From Candidula unifasciata (Eukaryota; Mollusca; Gastropoda; Stylommatophora; Geomitridae): a DNA stretch of 64,000 bases. Shown in pieces: positions 39,191-50,094 of this stretch; within the stretch, counting starts at the first letter, position 1; each line of letters opens with the position of its first letter. The notes under the pieces are model-generated. The model was not told where the DNA came from. It ran no database searches and was given only the letters and a program-made list of their open reading frames with translations. The translations under genes and the position numbers were made by a program. The stretch is from assembly GCA_905116865.2 (NCBI GenBank), contig CAJHNH020008459.1:293501-357500 (forward strand), read 5' to 3'.

Positions 39191-39358
39191 GCCCCACCAG
39201 GACATCTACCAAGCGATAAACACCCGGCGACACAAAGTGCCACCATGCAGATGAGGACCACCCGGGGAGAGGTCCCAGAAATCCTGTTTAGCCACTAGGT
39301 TATATCCAGGCCCCTGGCAACAGCTGGGGGTGGGGCTTTAAAATAACAAAAAATTGTG
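39190..39358 (+). repeat. Dispersed repeat family D, copy 1
   Basis: ccccaccaggacatctacca, agcgataaacacccggcgac, agatgaggaccacc, gagaggtcccagaaa, cccctggcaacagctggggg. About 165 bp; a second copy lies at 44258. Class unknown. Confidence 0.75.
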
Positions 39359-39789
39359 TCCCGTATCGAGTCGACAGATGTATACACTTACATAATGTGT
39401 CGTTTAATAGGTTAAATAGACTACACACTACAAATGTCATGTTGGGTCTGAAAATTAACTTGAACTATTAATGCAGCAGTAGCATCAATTACCAGTTTTG
39501 TATATTTTCGTTAATGTACTGTTGAAAAAAAAAGATAGCAAAATGTCCACTCTAAAATGTAGATACAGAAATAGTATTCCTGTATGTTTTTTCTCCTTCT
39601 CTCTTCTTAATGTGAACCCCAACCATAATATAGTATGTTCTTAATTATGTTGTATTTGATTAACCAACAAAATCTGGCCTCCGTTAGGGTCACTTCCTGT
39701 GTATTCAGCCTTTTTGAAAGTAGTCCACTGTAATGGTTATTTTCTCCTGTTCTTCTGTTCCTCTTCTTTTGCCCTTTATCCCCCAGTGG

Positions 39790-40110
39790 AGCATAGGCAC
39801 TCAGCCAACTGAACGCTGAGTTGGCCATTCTATTGCTACCACATGCAGCTCACCTTATGTCCTCTCTTATCTTTTTAACTTCACTCTCTAGATCTCTTCT
39901 CCATGTGTTTCTTTGGTCTGCCTTTATTTCTATGCCCCTGTGGGTTTCAGCACAATCACATTCTAGCCATATTGTCCTCAGGTTTCCTCAACATGTGTCC
40001 TGTCCAATGCCAGAACCTTTTCTTCAGCTCTTGACTCACCAGAATTGATTAGTTCTTTTCCAGAGTTGCTCCCCATTGGTGATTCTATCGTACCATTTAA
40101 TTTCCCCTGT
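39790..40110 (-). pseudogene. LINE C-terminal fragment
   Basis: Minus strand reads KRFWHWTGHMLRKPEDNMA and RSREEVKKIR-like text; a KGQKKR-like tail lies further left. Stops interrupt it. Confidence 0.6.
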
Positions 40111-40254
40111 TCTCTGCAGGAACAGTTAATGAATGTTTGTAGTTCATTAGTGTTGTTTTATTTGTTCTCTATGTTTGAGCTCCATACAGCAGTTGTTAAT
40201 ATACTGACAGTCTTTTTAGCCAGAAATAATTTAAAAACAAATTTCAGCCTTGAT

Positions 40255-40320
40255 GCAAATTCAAACTCTTGACCACAGGATTAACAGTCAAGCGTTTATT
40301 ACCACTGAGCTACTAAAGCT
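40255..40320 (-). repeat. tRNA-like SINE head
   Basis: Minus strand: gtagctcagtggtaataaac (A box and D-arm-like), cttgactgttaatcctgtgg (anticodon arm-like), gtcaagagtttgaattt (weak B box). The acceptor stem does not pair, so it is not a functional tRNA. Confidence 0.5.
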
Positions 40321-40321
40321 T

Positions 40322-40580
40322 TTGCCTGTGACATAACCCAGTTTTAAAATGATTTTCTCTCTCTTCTATGACATTGCCTAGTTTTAAATGTTTTCTTTCT
40401 CTCCCTTGACATTACCCAGTTTGAAAATGCTTTTCTTTCTCTCCTATGGCATTACACAGTTTTAAAATGCTTTTCTTTCTCTCCTACAACATTACCCAGT
40501 TTTAAAACGCTTTTCTTGCTCTCCTATGACATTACCCAGTTTTAAAATGCTTTTCCTTCTCGCGTACGACATTACCCAAT
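40322..40580. repeat. 40-bp minisatellite
   Basis: Six to seven copies of cctatgacattacccagttt plus taaaatgcttttctttctct, most diverged at the left. Confidence 0.9.
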
Positions 40581-40589
40581 TCTCCCATT

Positions 40590-40705
40590 ACAGTCTTCTT
40601 CTTCTTCTTCAGCATTCCAAGTCCTTGAAGTTCATTGCTGCAGATGTCACCCATCTCCGTTCATCTCTCTGACTGGCCATCTCTTTCCAGTTGGTAACTG
40701 TAAGT
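40590..40705 (-). pseudogene. LINE 3'-end fragment
   Basis: cttcttcttcttcagcattc, gctgcagatgtcacccatct and gactggccatctctttccag: same family as 23355-23520. Confidence 0.6.
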
Positions 40706-40724
40706 CTTCGTTGCAACTGGTACT

Positions 40725-40800
40725 ATTAGCATCTTGACTCATCTTGGCTACTGAAGATGTGGACAGAGCAGGTGTGGGAATGTTCCAAGTGGAAAGGTGT
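40725..40800 (+). pseudogene. LINE 3'-end fragment
   Basis: cttggctactgaagatgtgg and acagagcaggtgtgggaatg: the LLKMWTEQVWECS segment of RNase H LINE tails. Confidence 0.55.
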
Positions 40801-41010
40801 CAACTCATTCAACATAGTCCATGTATAGGACAGACTTTAATTGTAAATTTTAACAATTTGGGAAAACATATGGTCTTATACACAGAAAGGTCTGGTAATC
40901 CTGCCCCCTACTATTGATTGAACCCAGACCACTGTCTTAACAAGTATACTACTCATTATAGCACCATAGCTCTGTGTACACATTTGAAAATAAATATTTA
41001 TCTCATGGAA

Positions 41011-41067
41011 CCCCCCCCCCTCTTCCATTTTTTTAAAGGGCGGGGGGGGGGGGGAAGAGGGGGGGGA
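41011..41067. repeat. C-run/G-run inverted repeat
   Basis: cccccctcttcc ... ggaagagggggg with a ~25-bp spacer that includes another G run. It can form a GC-rich hairpin. It sits just before the 5' end of the next retrotransposon. Confidence 0.85.
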
Positions 41068-41104
41068 GATGGACCCACTACTCCATAACAAGCATGTTGG
41101 AAAG

Positions 41105-41811
41105 GATGAGTATCTGATGATTTGCTTAAATTTATGTCTTTGGTCTGAGGTTGAGGACGTTGTGAAAAAGGCCAGCGGCAAGTCTGCCCCAGGTCCGAAC
41201 GGTGTTCCGTACGTTCTTTACAAGCGTTGCCCGAAAATCCTTAAAATGCTTCACGTCTTGTTGAGACAAGCGTGGATCCGCAATCACATATGTCCAGAGT
41301 GGTCAAAGGCAAATGGGGTCTACATTCCCAAAGAGCAGGACTCGAAGAGTCTTTCCCAATTCAGGCCCATCTCGCTGTTGAATGTTGAGGGTAAGATATT
41401 CTTCTCAGTCATGGCTCGCCGGCTCACACAGTATCTGATGACTAACAAGTACATAGATACGAGTGTTCAGAAGGGTGGTATCCCAGGCGTTCCTGGGTGC
41501 CTTGAACACGCGACCATGATCTGGGAGGCTATCCAGAGAGCCAAGCATGAGAGAACCGATTTGCACGTTATATGGTTGGACTTAGCCAACGCCTACGGGG
41601 CAGTCCCCCATAGGTTACTGTGGCGAGCCCTTCGCATGTTTCACGTACCGACACAGATCAGTCAGATGATCGAGCAATATTTCTCTAAGTTCGCTTTGCG
41701 CTTCTCTACCTCGACGTTTACCACGAGGTGGACTGAGTTGCAGATTGGGATAGCTATGGGTTGTACGATCTCACCTATACTGTTTGTCATGGCAATGCAG
41801 ATCGTGTTAGA

Positions 41812-41845
<34 letters not shown>

Positions 41846-41893
41846 GGCTACGGACTGGGCCTTCAAATAGGGGATCACTGGTTGCCGCCACTG
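41105..41893 (+). pseudogene. RLE-type retrotransposon RT, first part
   Basis: RT fingers and palm: KSAPGPNGVPYVLYKRCPK, KEQDSKSLSQFRPISLLNVE, VIWLDLANAYGAVPHRLLWR (motif A with Asp) and IAMGCTISPILF (motif B). A G31 run then encodes about ten glycines in place of ordinary residues, after which GYGLGLQIGDHWLPPLR resumes in the same frame. Next, one base is missing and the frame stops at 41906-41908. The 5' part is absent. Confidence 0.85.
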
Positions 41894-42731
41894 CGCATTT
41901 ATGGATGACACGACTATTATAACGGGCAGCGAGGAGTCTGCCCGCACGATCCTGGAAAGATTGGACGCGGTGGTCCAATGGAGCGGTATGCAGTTTAAAC
42001 CGCAGAAGTCGAGGAGTCTGTCAATCCATAAGGGCAAGGTGTCGGCAATCAGTTTTACGGTGGCAAGGAACAAGATCCCTACGGTTCTGGAGGAACCGGT
42101 GAAGAGCCTCGGTCGCGTCTACGATTCGAAGTTATCTGACAGAGCGGAAGTCCGGCGAATACATGAGTCACTGGCTACAGGCCTGCTCGCGATCGAGCGA
42201 TGCAGGCTGGTCGGGAAATTCAAGGTATGGTGTCTCCAATTCATGTTGATTCCAAAGCTCCTATGGCCACTGCTAGTCTACGAGGTGACGATGACTGCAG
42301 TTGAAGCCATGGAGAAAAAAATCAACACAGCCTTAAGAAAGTGGATTGGAGCACCGCCTTGTCTGACCGACGTGGCTCTGTATTGCAAACAGGCTAAGCT
42401 GGTACTTCCGTTCAAGTCGATAACAGAAGAGTTTAAAGTTGGCAAGGTAAGACTCGCCATGCTTCTGCGCGAGTCTTCAGACCCAAATGTCATCGCTGTC
42501 CAGCCCGCTCTAAAGACTGGAACCAAGTGGAGAGTCCTCGATGCGATTGAATCTGCTCAGAACGCACTAAAATTGAAGGAGATTATGGGTTACACACAAA
42601 CCGACCGTCGAGGCCTAGGGCACGGGAAGGTCAATTGGTGGTCAAAGGCCTCAGCCAAAGAGCGCCGAGACATGGTGATACAAACGGTGAGGGACAACGA
42701 AAACGAGGTTCGGGTCCAGAAAGCAGCTTAG
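41894..42731 (+). pseudogene. RLE-type retrotransposon RT, thumb part
   Basis: Continues in the shifted frame with FMDDTTIITGSEESART, the motif C box (Met-Asp-Asp), then MQFKPQKSRSLSIHKG, RKWIGAPPCLTDVALYCKQA and EEFKVGKVRLAMLLRES. It ends at TAG 42729-42731; the next 280 codons are open in the same frame, so this stop is a single nonsense mutation. Confidence 0.87.
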
Positions 42732-43577
42732 CAGTCGCAGCAGGGCCATTGGGTCAGCCTGGAGAGCGCATTGCCGAGAATACTCACATGGGGTGAGATC
42801 TGGCGGATGACCCCGCTGCGACTGAGCTTTATCGTTCGTTCGGCGTACGATGTATTACCGTCCGGTGTTAACATGGTTAAATGGTCTGCGACCAACGATC
42901 CGACTTGCCCGTTGTGCAAATCAAAGCAAACTCTTGAGCACGTCCTGTCCGCGTGCAGGAAAGCCCTAGGTCAAGGCCGATATACCTGGCGCCACAACAA
43001 GGTGCTAAAGGAGTTAGCAGCCGTTGTCGACCAGGCTAGAATGAGGGCTAACGCCAGAGCCAGTTCTAGTATCGCCCCCATTCGTTTCCTCAAGGCTGGG
43101 CAGGTTCCAATTGGTAAGGTCAACAAAAACGCATTCGCTCCATCTGTACTAGACTCTGCGAGGGACTGGTTACTGGCGGTTGATCTGCCAGGCCATGAAC
43201 GGTATCCCGAGTTGATCCGTAAAACCGGCCTGCGACCGGACATCGTTCTCCATTCTGCGCAAAAACGGCAACTCATCCTGATTGAGTTGACGGTCCCGTT
43301 TGAGTCGCGGATGGAGGAGAATCATTTGTACAAGCTCGAGAAGTACAGTGATTTAGCAGCCGGTTTGAGGAGAAACGAAGCTTACACGGTACGGGTATTT
43401 GCCGTCGAAGTGGGAGCGAGAGGCCTCGTTTCCACTTCGCTCTACAATGTGGTAAAAGAACTAGGATTGCGCGGTAATGAACGGAAACGAACACTTAAAA
43501 GACTGGGAGAGGTTGCCGAAAGGGCCTCTAGCTGGCTGTGGACGCAGCGCAACAACGTAGGGGACGGGCCTCGGTGA
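42732..43577 (+). pseudogene. Restriction-like endonuclease domain of RLE retrotransposon
   Basis: Read-through from the TAG gives ILTWGEIWRMTPLRLSFIVR, then the zinc knuckle CPLCKSKQTLEHVLSAC (CCHC), then the PD-(D/E)XK core GLRPDIVLHSAQKRQLILIE and ELTVPFE, the site that nicks target DNA in R2-like elements. The active-site Asp and Glu are present. It ends normally at TGA after RNNVGDGPR. Confidence 0.88.
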
Positions 43578-43977
43578 GCTGGTCCGGGTGTCTAGCGGAA
43601 AGGAGTTTCTCATCCCTTTGAAAGTCCATCGTGTACGAAGTGTCTGCCAGTGTCCCTCTGCCAACTGCTAATAAAAGTCCAACATGTGTCCGGTAAACCA
43701 AAGTAAGCTTGTCGCTCGGTCGTCCAGGCATGCGGACTGTTCTAATTACGCTGCCGTGGCGGCTTCTTATCTCACAGTACCTCCTTCGAAACCACTAAGT
43801 CGTCTTGTCTCTGGCCGAAATAATAACACCATCCGGTAATTCTGTGCAGCGGGGAAGCAGCCCTGAGCTTCATGAACTCAGGTGGGCCCACCTCCGAATA
43901 CGTTTAGGAATCGTGGGCCGAAACGTGTGTCGAAAGAGGATAATTTCTACTGATGACTGTAGATCCCCGCTGTACTT

Positions 43978-44160
43978 GCTCCCTGTGAGTTTATTCTTAT
44001 GTCTTCAGCTGAAAAGCATAGATGTCACAACCTAGCTGTAAAACACAACACATTGTGCCCTCTGCCCTTTTAACAGCAAACAGTAGAAAAAGATCCAGAA
44101 AAAATAAATTGAAATTATTGATTATAATTACCTTAAACTGTGATGAACAAGTTGACCTGA
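43978..44160. other. Flank of retrotransposon, AT-rich
   Basis: Composition changes from GC-rich to AT-rich near 43975-44035, marking the approximate 3' end of the element. No tail sequence or target duplication recognised. Confidence 0.4.
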
Positions 44161-44205
44161 TGTACAAGTTGACCTGATGTACAAGTCAACCTGGTGTACA
44201 AGACA
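44155..44205. repeat. 16-bp short tandem repeat
   Basis: Three copies of gacctgatgtacaagtt, with the last diverged. Confidence 0.8.
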
Positions 44206-44257
44206 GCCTCAGGATTGTTAGCTCAGTATACTTTGACTGACTGTCTGACTGACTTTC

Positions 44258-44450
44258 TACCCCACCAAGACATCACACAAGCGATAAACACCCGATGACA
44301 CAATGTGCTACCAATGTGGATGAGGACCACCGCGGAGAGGTCCCAGAAACCGCGTTCAGCCAATCGGCCATATTTATGGCCTGGCTATATTGCGGCCCCA
44401 GGCAAGAGCCAGGGTGGAGCTTCAAATAATGAAAAATTTCATCCTAAAAA
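44258..44450 (+). repeat. Dispersed repeat family D, copy 2
   Basis: ccccaccaagacatcacaca, agcgataaacacccgatgac, ggatgaggaccaccg, gagaggtcccagaaac, gccccaggcaagagccaggg. Same orientation as 39190-39358. Confidence 0.78.
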
Positions 44451-44969
44451 GGACGATGAATGTATTTCGATAGATATTAAACTCTCAGCATACTTTGTTA
44501 GATCTATGCCTATGTAGCACGGTTTGTACTCATCATATAATTCGACCTCTTGTTTTGGTCAAGTTTTGAGACTGTAAAACTTGACCTAAACAGTTGACCT
44601 TATATTTTGATGGATAATTCAGACAACTGTCTCCATTTTAGCACAGATTTTATTATTTTGTTTATGGTAAACAAACTCGTATACTGGATCTGTTTTTTTT
44701 TAAGTATAGCATTATAAAACTGTCTTTCTCACCACTGCTGAGTTTTTGTGTTTCATCTGAGGAGAGGTTTTTATGCTGTGAACAGTTGTCTGTGTTATTA
44801 CATTTTTTGGTTATTTCCTGCTACATGCTTACCACCATATGCGAGTCATTGGCTTTTACTCAGCCACTGAAGAAAAAGATTGGTGCTTTTGAATTCTTTT
44901 TCTTCTTCTTTCGCTCACTTAAAATAAATTATCTATATCTGCAATGCTGTCTCTAGTATGAACTTCACT

Positions 44970-46375
44970 GTCTTTTGTAATTCACTTAGCAGCCCATTAA
45001 TTTTGGCTTCCACCACTATCTCTCTTGGTCAGAAATTTTGGCTGGAAATGTTGAATATGGGACAGTCTTGGAGGATGTGATCTGTTGCCTCAGATGCCAG
45101 TCCACATGTGCACATGGCTGATTCCCCAATCTTAAATTTTGTATACACGTGGCTGCGAAGTTGATTGTGCCCTGTTTCTAAGGTGTAGGATAATGACTTG
45201 CTCTAGTCTTTCCATAATATGTGCCAGTTTTAATGGCTTTCTGATTGATTTGATTATTCTCTTCTGTTGATAAAAGAGTGGTACATCAGGTTGTTCTCCT
45301 GTTGTACCTCCCTTAGCTAGTTTTTCAGCTCTTTCATTGCCAGGAACTCCAAGGTGGGACGGTATCCATTGCAACTACTTTACACCGGTTGCCAAGTTCA
45401 GAGAGAAGAGTCTGTATACCTGGTAATTTTCCAGCCTGAAGTACCGCTTTTAAATCTGTCAGGAATACCACTGGTTGTGAAAAATACCTTGTATTTAGTT
45501 GTCTCCCTGCTGCTATCTTGATGGCTTGAACTTCTGCATCATAGTTGCGATAGTGCTTTTCTGTTGGTATTTTGGCTGTATATCTGGTATTATTAGTGTG
45601 CTCAATGTACACTCCTGTTCCTCTGTTTCTGATTGTATTTTGTGCTGACCCATCTATGTAGACACAGACTTAAAGATCCTGCCTGCATTCATCATCAAGT
45701 AGACTGAGGATGGCTATTTTACGCTGCACACTCTTTTGTTCTTCCTTGTCAAATACTGCCTTCAATTCTGTCTTGATGTGTATTGGAAACTTATACTCCT
45801 CTCTCCAGGGCTTCTACTCTGGAACATCAGTTGAAAGCTGTTTGGTGTGATGGATGAAACTGCTTCTTTTTAGTTGCCCCATAGCTAGATTTTTAAATCT
45901 TTCATTCATAGGATGTCTAGGCATCTAAGAAACTTTTCTGCTTGTATTAGCATCTTGGTGTCTCAGCGTTCTCTCAGTGCTTGGATGATCTCCATTTTCT
46001 CCATCACAGCTATAGGCGTCATTTTCATACCGCCTGTTGTGGCTCTGAACGCTTGATTTTACACTTTGTCCAACTCTTGTAGTGTGGTTTTTTTAAAATG
46101 CTGAACTCCATGCTGTTGATCCGTATTCAAGGTGTGGTCGAATGCCTTGTTGATAAACTTTCCGAAGTATTTTCCCCACTAGCACACCACGTAGTTCCAC
46201 TTAGTTTTCTCAAGATAGCTATCCTCCTTCTGGCTTTTGTTGCTGCCTTGTTGATGTGTTTTCTCCATGTTAACCTGTCATCAAATGTGACTCCGAGGTA
46301 TGTCCGCTCCTTATCCTCTCTTTTAGGTACTCCATTTATGTGAATGACACCTGATTTTTATTTTGGAGAGAGGGT
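44970..46375 (-). pseudogene. LINE with RT thumb and RNase H, decayed
   Basis: Reading right to left: the RT thumb (VIHINGVPKREDKERTYLGV then TFDDRLTWRKHINKAATKAR), a linker with stops, RNase H pieces VYIDGSAQNT, YDAEVQAIKIAAGRQL, VFLTDLKAVLQAG and WIPSHLGVPGNERAEKLAKG, and a tail RNRAQSTSQPRVYKI. Jockey/I-like. Multiple stops; the RT palm is absent. Intergenic, downstream of KIF19. Confidence 0.82.
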
Positions 46376-46599
46376 GAAAAGGGTGGTGCAACATGTTGAT
46401 TGCTGTCACACCATGCTTTTGAACTGAAATGCTAGAGAACAATGAAAACATAACATGCTTTATTGATAAAATACAACTGCTGTGGGAAAGGTAAGTGTTT
46501 GGAAGGGCCGAATGTAAGACGTGCCTGATTTATAACCCTTTTAAAAATAAAGTTTGTTTGTTTGTTTGTTCTTAAAATACTGTTAGCCAAGAAGAAGAA

Positions 46600-46860
46600 G
46601 AACATTGACTTCTGACATTATCTGAACATGGAGAACACTGGCTCATAAAAAGGCCCGAAAGCTGAGGTATTTTGTAACATGTTAAATAGCATGGTGGCTT
46701 GGAACCAAAATAGCTGATGTCGGGTATGTTTCTGGAAGAAAGAGACAGAGGCTGACCACAAGGATGTTGGATACAAGACATTGAAAATGCATTGGCTATG
46801 AAAGCACAAAGGCCTGGAGAATTTGCTAGACTCAGGGACTCTTGGGTGTGCCATGATGAG
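46600..46860 (+). pseudogene. LINE C-terminal fragment
   Basis: KLRYFVTC, then ADVGYVSGRKRQRLTTRML-like and RFARLRDSWV-like text: the end of a LINE polymerase, same family as 27055-27260. Preceded by a (GAAGAA) tract from another element. Confidence 0.6.
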
Positions 46861-46949
46861 AGTCATGTTCTGTAAACAACCTGGTGATTGATGTTGATGA
46901 TGCGTACCCCCTTAATTTGTATGAATTATGAATAAACTGCTGGAGAACG

Positions 46950-47500
46950 TTGAGGATGTTGAGGGAAGAAATAGAGGGTGTATGGTGACAATAAAGGTGT
47001 TTAAAGTGTGTCGTGATCATAAAGGTGCTGGTATCGGTGATAACTATGAAGATGTTTGGAGTGTGTGGTGACTATGAAGATGTTTGGAGTGTGTGGTGAC
47101 TATGAAGATGTTTGGAGTGTGTGGTGACTATGAAGATGTTTGGAGTGTGTGGTGACTATGAAGATGTTTGGAGTGTGTGGTAACTATGAAGATGCTTGGA
47201 GTGTGTGGTGACTATGAAGATGTTTGGAGTGTGTGGTGACTATGAAGATGTTTGGAGTGTGTGGTGACTATGAAGATGTTTGGAGTGTGTGGTGACTATG
47301 AAGATGTTTGGAGTGTGTGGTGACTATGAAGATGTTTGGAGTGTGTGGTGACTATGAAGATGTTTGGAGTGTGTGGTAACTATGAAGATGTTTGGAGTGT
47401 GTGGTGACTATGAAGATGTTTGGAGTGTGTGGTGACTATGAAGATGTTTGGAGTGTGTGGTGACTATGAAGATGTTTGGAGTGTATAAACTATGAAGGTG
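46950..47500. repeat. 28-bp minisatellite (second family)
   Basis: About 16 nearly perfect units of gtgtgtggtgactatgaaga plus tgtttgga at 47041-47485, with diverged units at 46950-47040 and decayed ones to about 47880 (e.g. gtggattatgaaagtatatg). Confidence 0.95.
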
Positions 47501-47669
47501 TATGTGTTTACTATAAATGTGTTTTGCATGTAAATGTATATGAGTAGTGACTATGAAAGTACATGACGTGTGGATTATGAAAGTATATGGCTTGTGGATT
47601 ATGTCAGTGTTTGCTGTGTGTAGTGACCATAAATATTTTTAATGTGTGTGGTTCTATGGCGTGAGTGTA

Positions 47670-47760
47670 TAAGTGTGTGTGTGTGTGTGTGCGTGCACAC
47701 GTGTGTGTGCATGTGTGCGTACGTACGTGTGTGCCTGCATGTGGGAGAGGGGGGGGGGGA
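47670..47760. repeat. TG microsatellite and G run
   Basis: (TG)n with cgtg interruptions at 47672-47735, followed by ten G at about 47749. Confidence 0.9.
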
Positions 47761-47999
47761 ACTTTGAAGGTATTGCATATGTGCATGTGGTGACAATGAA
47801 GATATTTTATATGTGTGTGGGCATGTATGTGTGCGGTGACAATGAAGGTATTTGATGTATGTGGTGACAAAGAAGGAAGGTATTTGACATACCTGTGTTT
47901 GCTTTAAAGTTGTATTTCGACTCTGAATCTAATTCACGTGTCATTCACAATAGTTCGCATACTGAATCTGACTGCTTGTACTTCATATCCCTTTCATAG

Positions 48000-48340
48000 T
48001 ATTCCTTTGAAACCATTTAGTTTAAATTTTCTTTTCCTTTTTTATAATAATTGGTTGTAATCTATGGCTTACCAGTTAAGAATGCAGTTTGATTCAGCTT
48101 CAAAGGATTTAACAACAATTTGCTTTGCATTAAATTCAAGGACATAAGTGTCTACTGTTGAGAAGCAATGACAGATGTAAAGTTGCCTAGAATAAACCTA
48201 CACACAGCCAACACAAGTACTCCAGTTGGTTTACATTGTCCCATAAAGGATATGCAACTAACTTTAAATGTATATAACTGATAATTTCTGTGTTCTATTT
48301 CTTCAGTAAACAGAGCTAACTTATTGTCTGTTTCTTTCAT
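48000..48340. other. Intergenic, no recognisable element
   Basis: AT-rich; no motif or repeat recognised. Confidence 0.45.
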
Positions 48341-48655
48341 AGTCATATGATAAAGCAGATGTGGTGAAGGCTCTATGGGATCAAATGGATATTGCAGTAG
48401 AACAGATAAAGAATCCACTCGCTGAAAGACTAATTTAACGGGGGGGGGGGGGGGGGGGGGGGGGGGGTGTTGGGTGTGTGTAGAGGTTCTGGAAGATATT
48501 CGACATTGATGGGGAAACAGGCAGACTTTTAATTAGGTTGCAGCTCGTACTATTAACATGTCATCTCTTTGTTGGCTGCTGAAGAAGGGGATAGGGCATG
48601 TATGGGAGTGTCCTGAGTGAAGTGATGCCAATTCTTGATTCATTCATTCAATCAT
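48340..48655 (+). pseudogene. LINE 3'-end fragment interrupted by G28
   Basis: SYDKADVVKALWDQMDIAVE, then a G28 run at 48440-48467, then tail text GTIRT..LCWLLKKG-like and gtgatgccaattcttgattc followed by (ATTC)n, which is the family 3' end. Confidence 0.7.
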
Positions 48656-48759
48656 TCATTTATTAATTAATTCATAGTATAATGTTTAAACTTCTAGTTC
48701 ATATGATACTTTTAAGCTGTTTACTGTTTACAGAGATAATTTATAGTCTGTTTCTTTAA

Positions 48760-49085
48760 TGGTTGGCTGGCTGTGCACAACTTGGTGGAATACTGCTACA
48801 TGATAGGGCAGACGGGGTTAGTGCCTTGTGGGAGAGCGTGTACAATGCGGAGGAGCAGATGGATCACCACAGTCTGGTGAGATTGATGCATTTGGGGGTG
48901 ACGAGAGGTTCTGGCAGAAGCTCAAGGCTCAGAGGAAAGGCAAGACGGATGTTTAATCAGAAAGCTACTGGCACCATTAGTATCGGAACTCTTCTCTGGC
49001 TGCTGAAGATGGGGACGGAGCGCTTATGGAAATGCCACGAGTGCTGTGATGTCGGTTCTTGAATGAAATCAATCAATCAATCTTT
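48760..49085 (+). pseudogene. LINE 3'-end fragment
   Basis: [59 protein letters not shown] and CHECCDV, ending ttcttgaatgaaatcaatca. The best-preserved tail of this subfamily. Confidence 0.8.
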
Positions 49086-49726
49086 AATGGTATATTGCTT
49101 GCTGTTTTTGTTTATATGATAGCTACTAAATAAACACATGAACAATTCTGCTGATACTTTTGTACTGGTCCTCCTGTTTTTAATTATTTTTAAAACTGTG
49201 AAGTTATTTCACAACAGACTTTGAGAGAAACTTTGTTGTTTGAGAAGAAAGGAAGATCTGTTTATTTGTGTCTGTGATACACATGGCTGTTGGGTTTTGT
49301 GTATAGCTGCACAAAATAGTACTATAATAATAAAAATGACTAACAATTTAAGATTGTGTTTGAAGACATTTTATCAGCTTTTAACCTCAGTGTTTTCATT
49401 TAAAATGGCTGTTGATTGTTATTTTATATTTATTGTTTTCTTCTTAAAAACATGCTCTTCTTGGATAATTGCTCAATTTAATTAAATGTCTGTTTTTAAG
49501 TCTTTTAGCATGAAATAACTCTACATATTTTTAACTGATTATTCTAAAGGTTATCTAATGTTCTTACTGTCTTCTATCTTCAGTTGTCATATTAAACATG
49601 TGTTTCTGAATTGTTAGTTTTCCTACTTCTTTTCCATAATGTCACAGCTGAACTCCTGCAGTCTGAAGTATTTGTTGCTTTTATAGTCTGTCCCAAAAGT
49701 TGTGCTTAACTTTGAATAAATTCAGC
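49086..49726. other. Intergenic AT-rich sequence
   Basis: Contains one 81-codon frame (49240-49485) with no family similarity I can recognise. Nothing else seen. Confidence 0.4.
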
Positions 49727-49985
49727 ATAAAGTAAAGTAAATGTCCCTTTTCCATACCTTTAGGCATATAGGGCTAGACCTATATTTTTATAGACGAATC
49801 GGTACCAGATGGGTGATGTGGTCAGCATCACACCGGCTGCCTTTACTTCCCAGGACTACACCCAATACCCAGTCAAGGCTTGGTTGATCTGGGAGTCAAT
49901 GTCATTTTGTTAAAATTCTGGCTCCGCCAGGGAGCAAACCCATGCATGACCTTCTGATCGGCACGCAAATCAGATATACATATTT
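49727..49985 (-). repeat. SINE family B copy
   Basis: gtaaagtaaatgtccctttt, cctttaggcatatagggct, gggtgatgtggtcagcatca and gcctttacttcccaggacta, then the tRNA-related head with gggagcaaacccatgcatga. Confidence 0.8.
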
Positions 49986-50094
49986 TATTTTTCTTATAGG
50001 ATTTTAGAAAGTTGGTTTGCTTATCAATGTATTATAAGACTTGAACATCATCATGGATGATTTTATTACTAATGTCTGTTAATGCTACACATTA

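Larger units (their letters stand above)
41069..43975 (+). mobile_element. 5'-truncated non-LTR retrotransposon with restriction-like endonuclease
   Basis: GC-richer than its surroundings. It contains RT, a CCHC knuckle and a C-terminal PD-(D/E)XK endonuclease, the architecture of the early-branching RLE lineages (R2/R4/NeSL/Hero-type). The N-terminal DNA-binding part is missing. About 400 bp of 3' UTR is inferred from base composition. Broken by a frameshift near 41893 and an in-frame TAG at 42729-42731, with a 31-base G run at 41813-41843. Confidence 0.88.

Noticed and set aside
40255..40320. tRNA gene on the minus strand
   Set aside because: A D-arm-like box is present, but the acceptor stem does not pair and the B box is degenerate; probably a SINE head.
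47599..47870. His/Thr-rich minus frames
   Set aside because: Translations of TG microsatellite and decayed minisatellite sequence.
49240..49485. 81-codon frame as a small host gene
   Set aside because: No start context, splice support or recognisable family; composition matches the AT-rich background.
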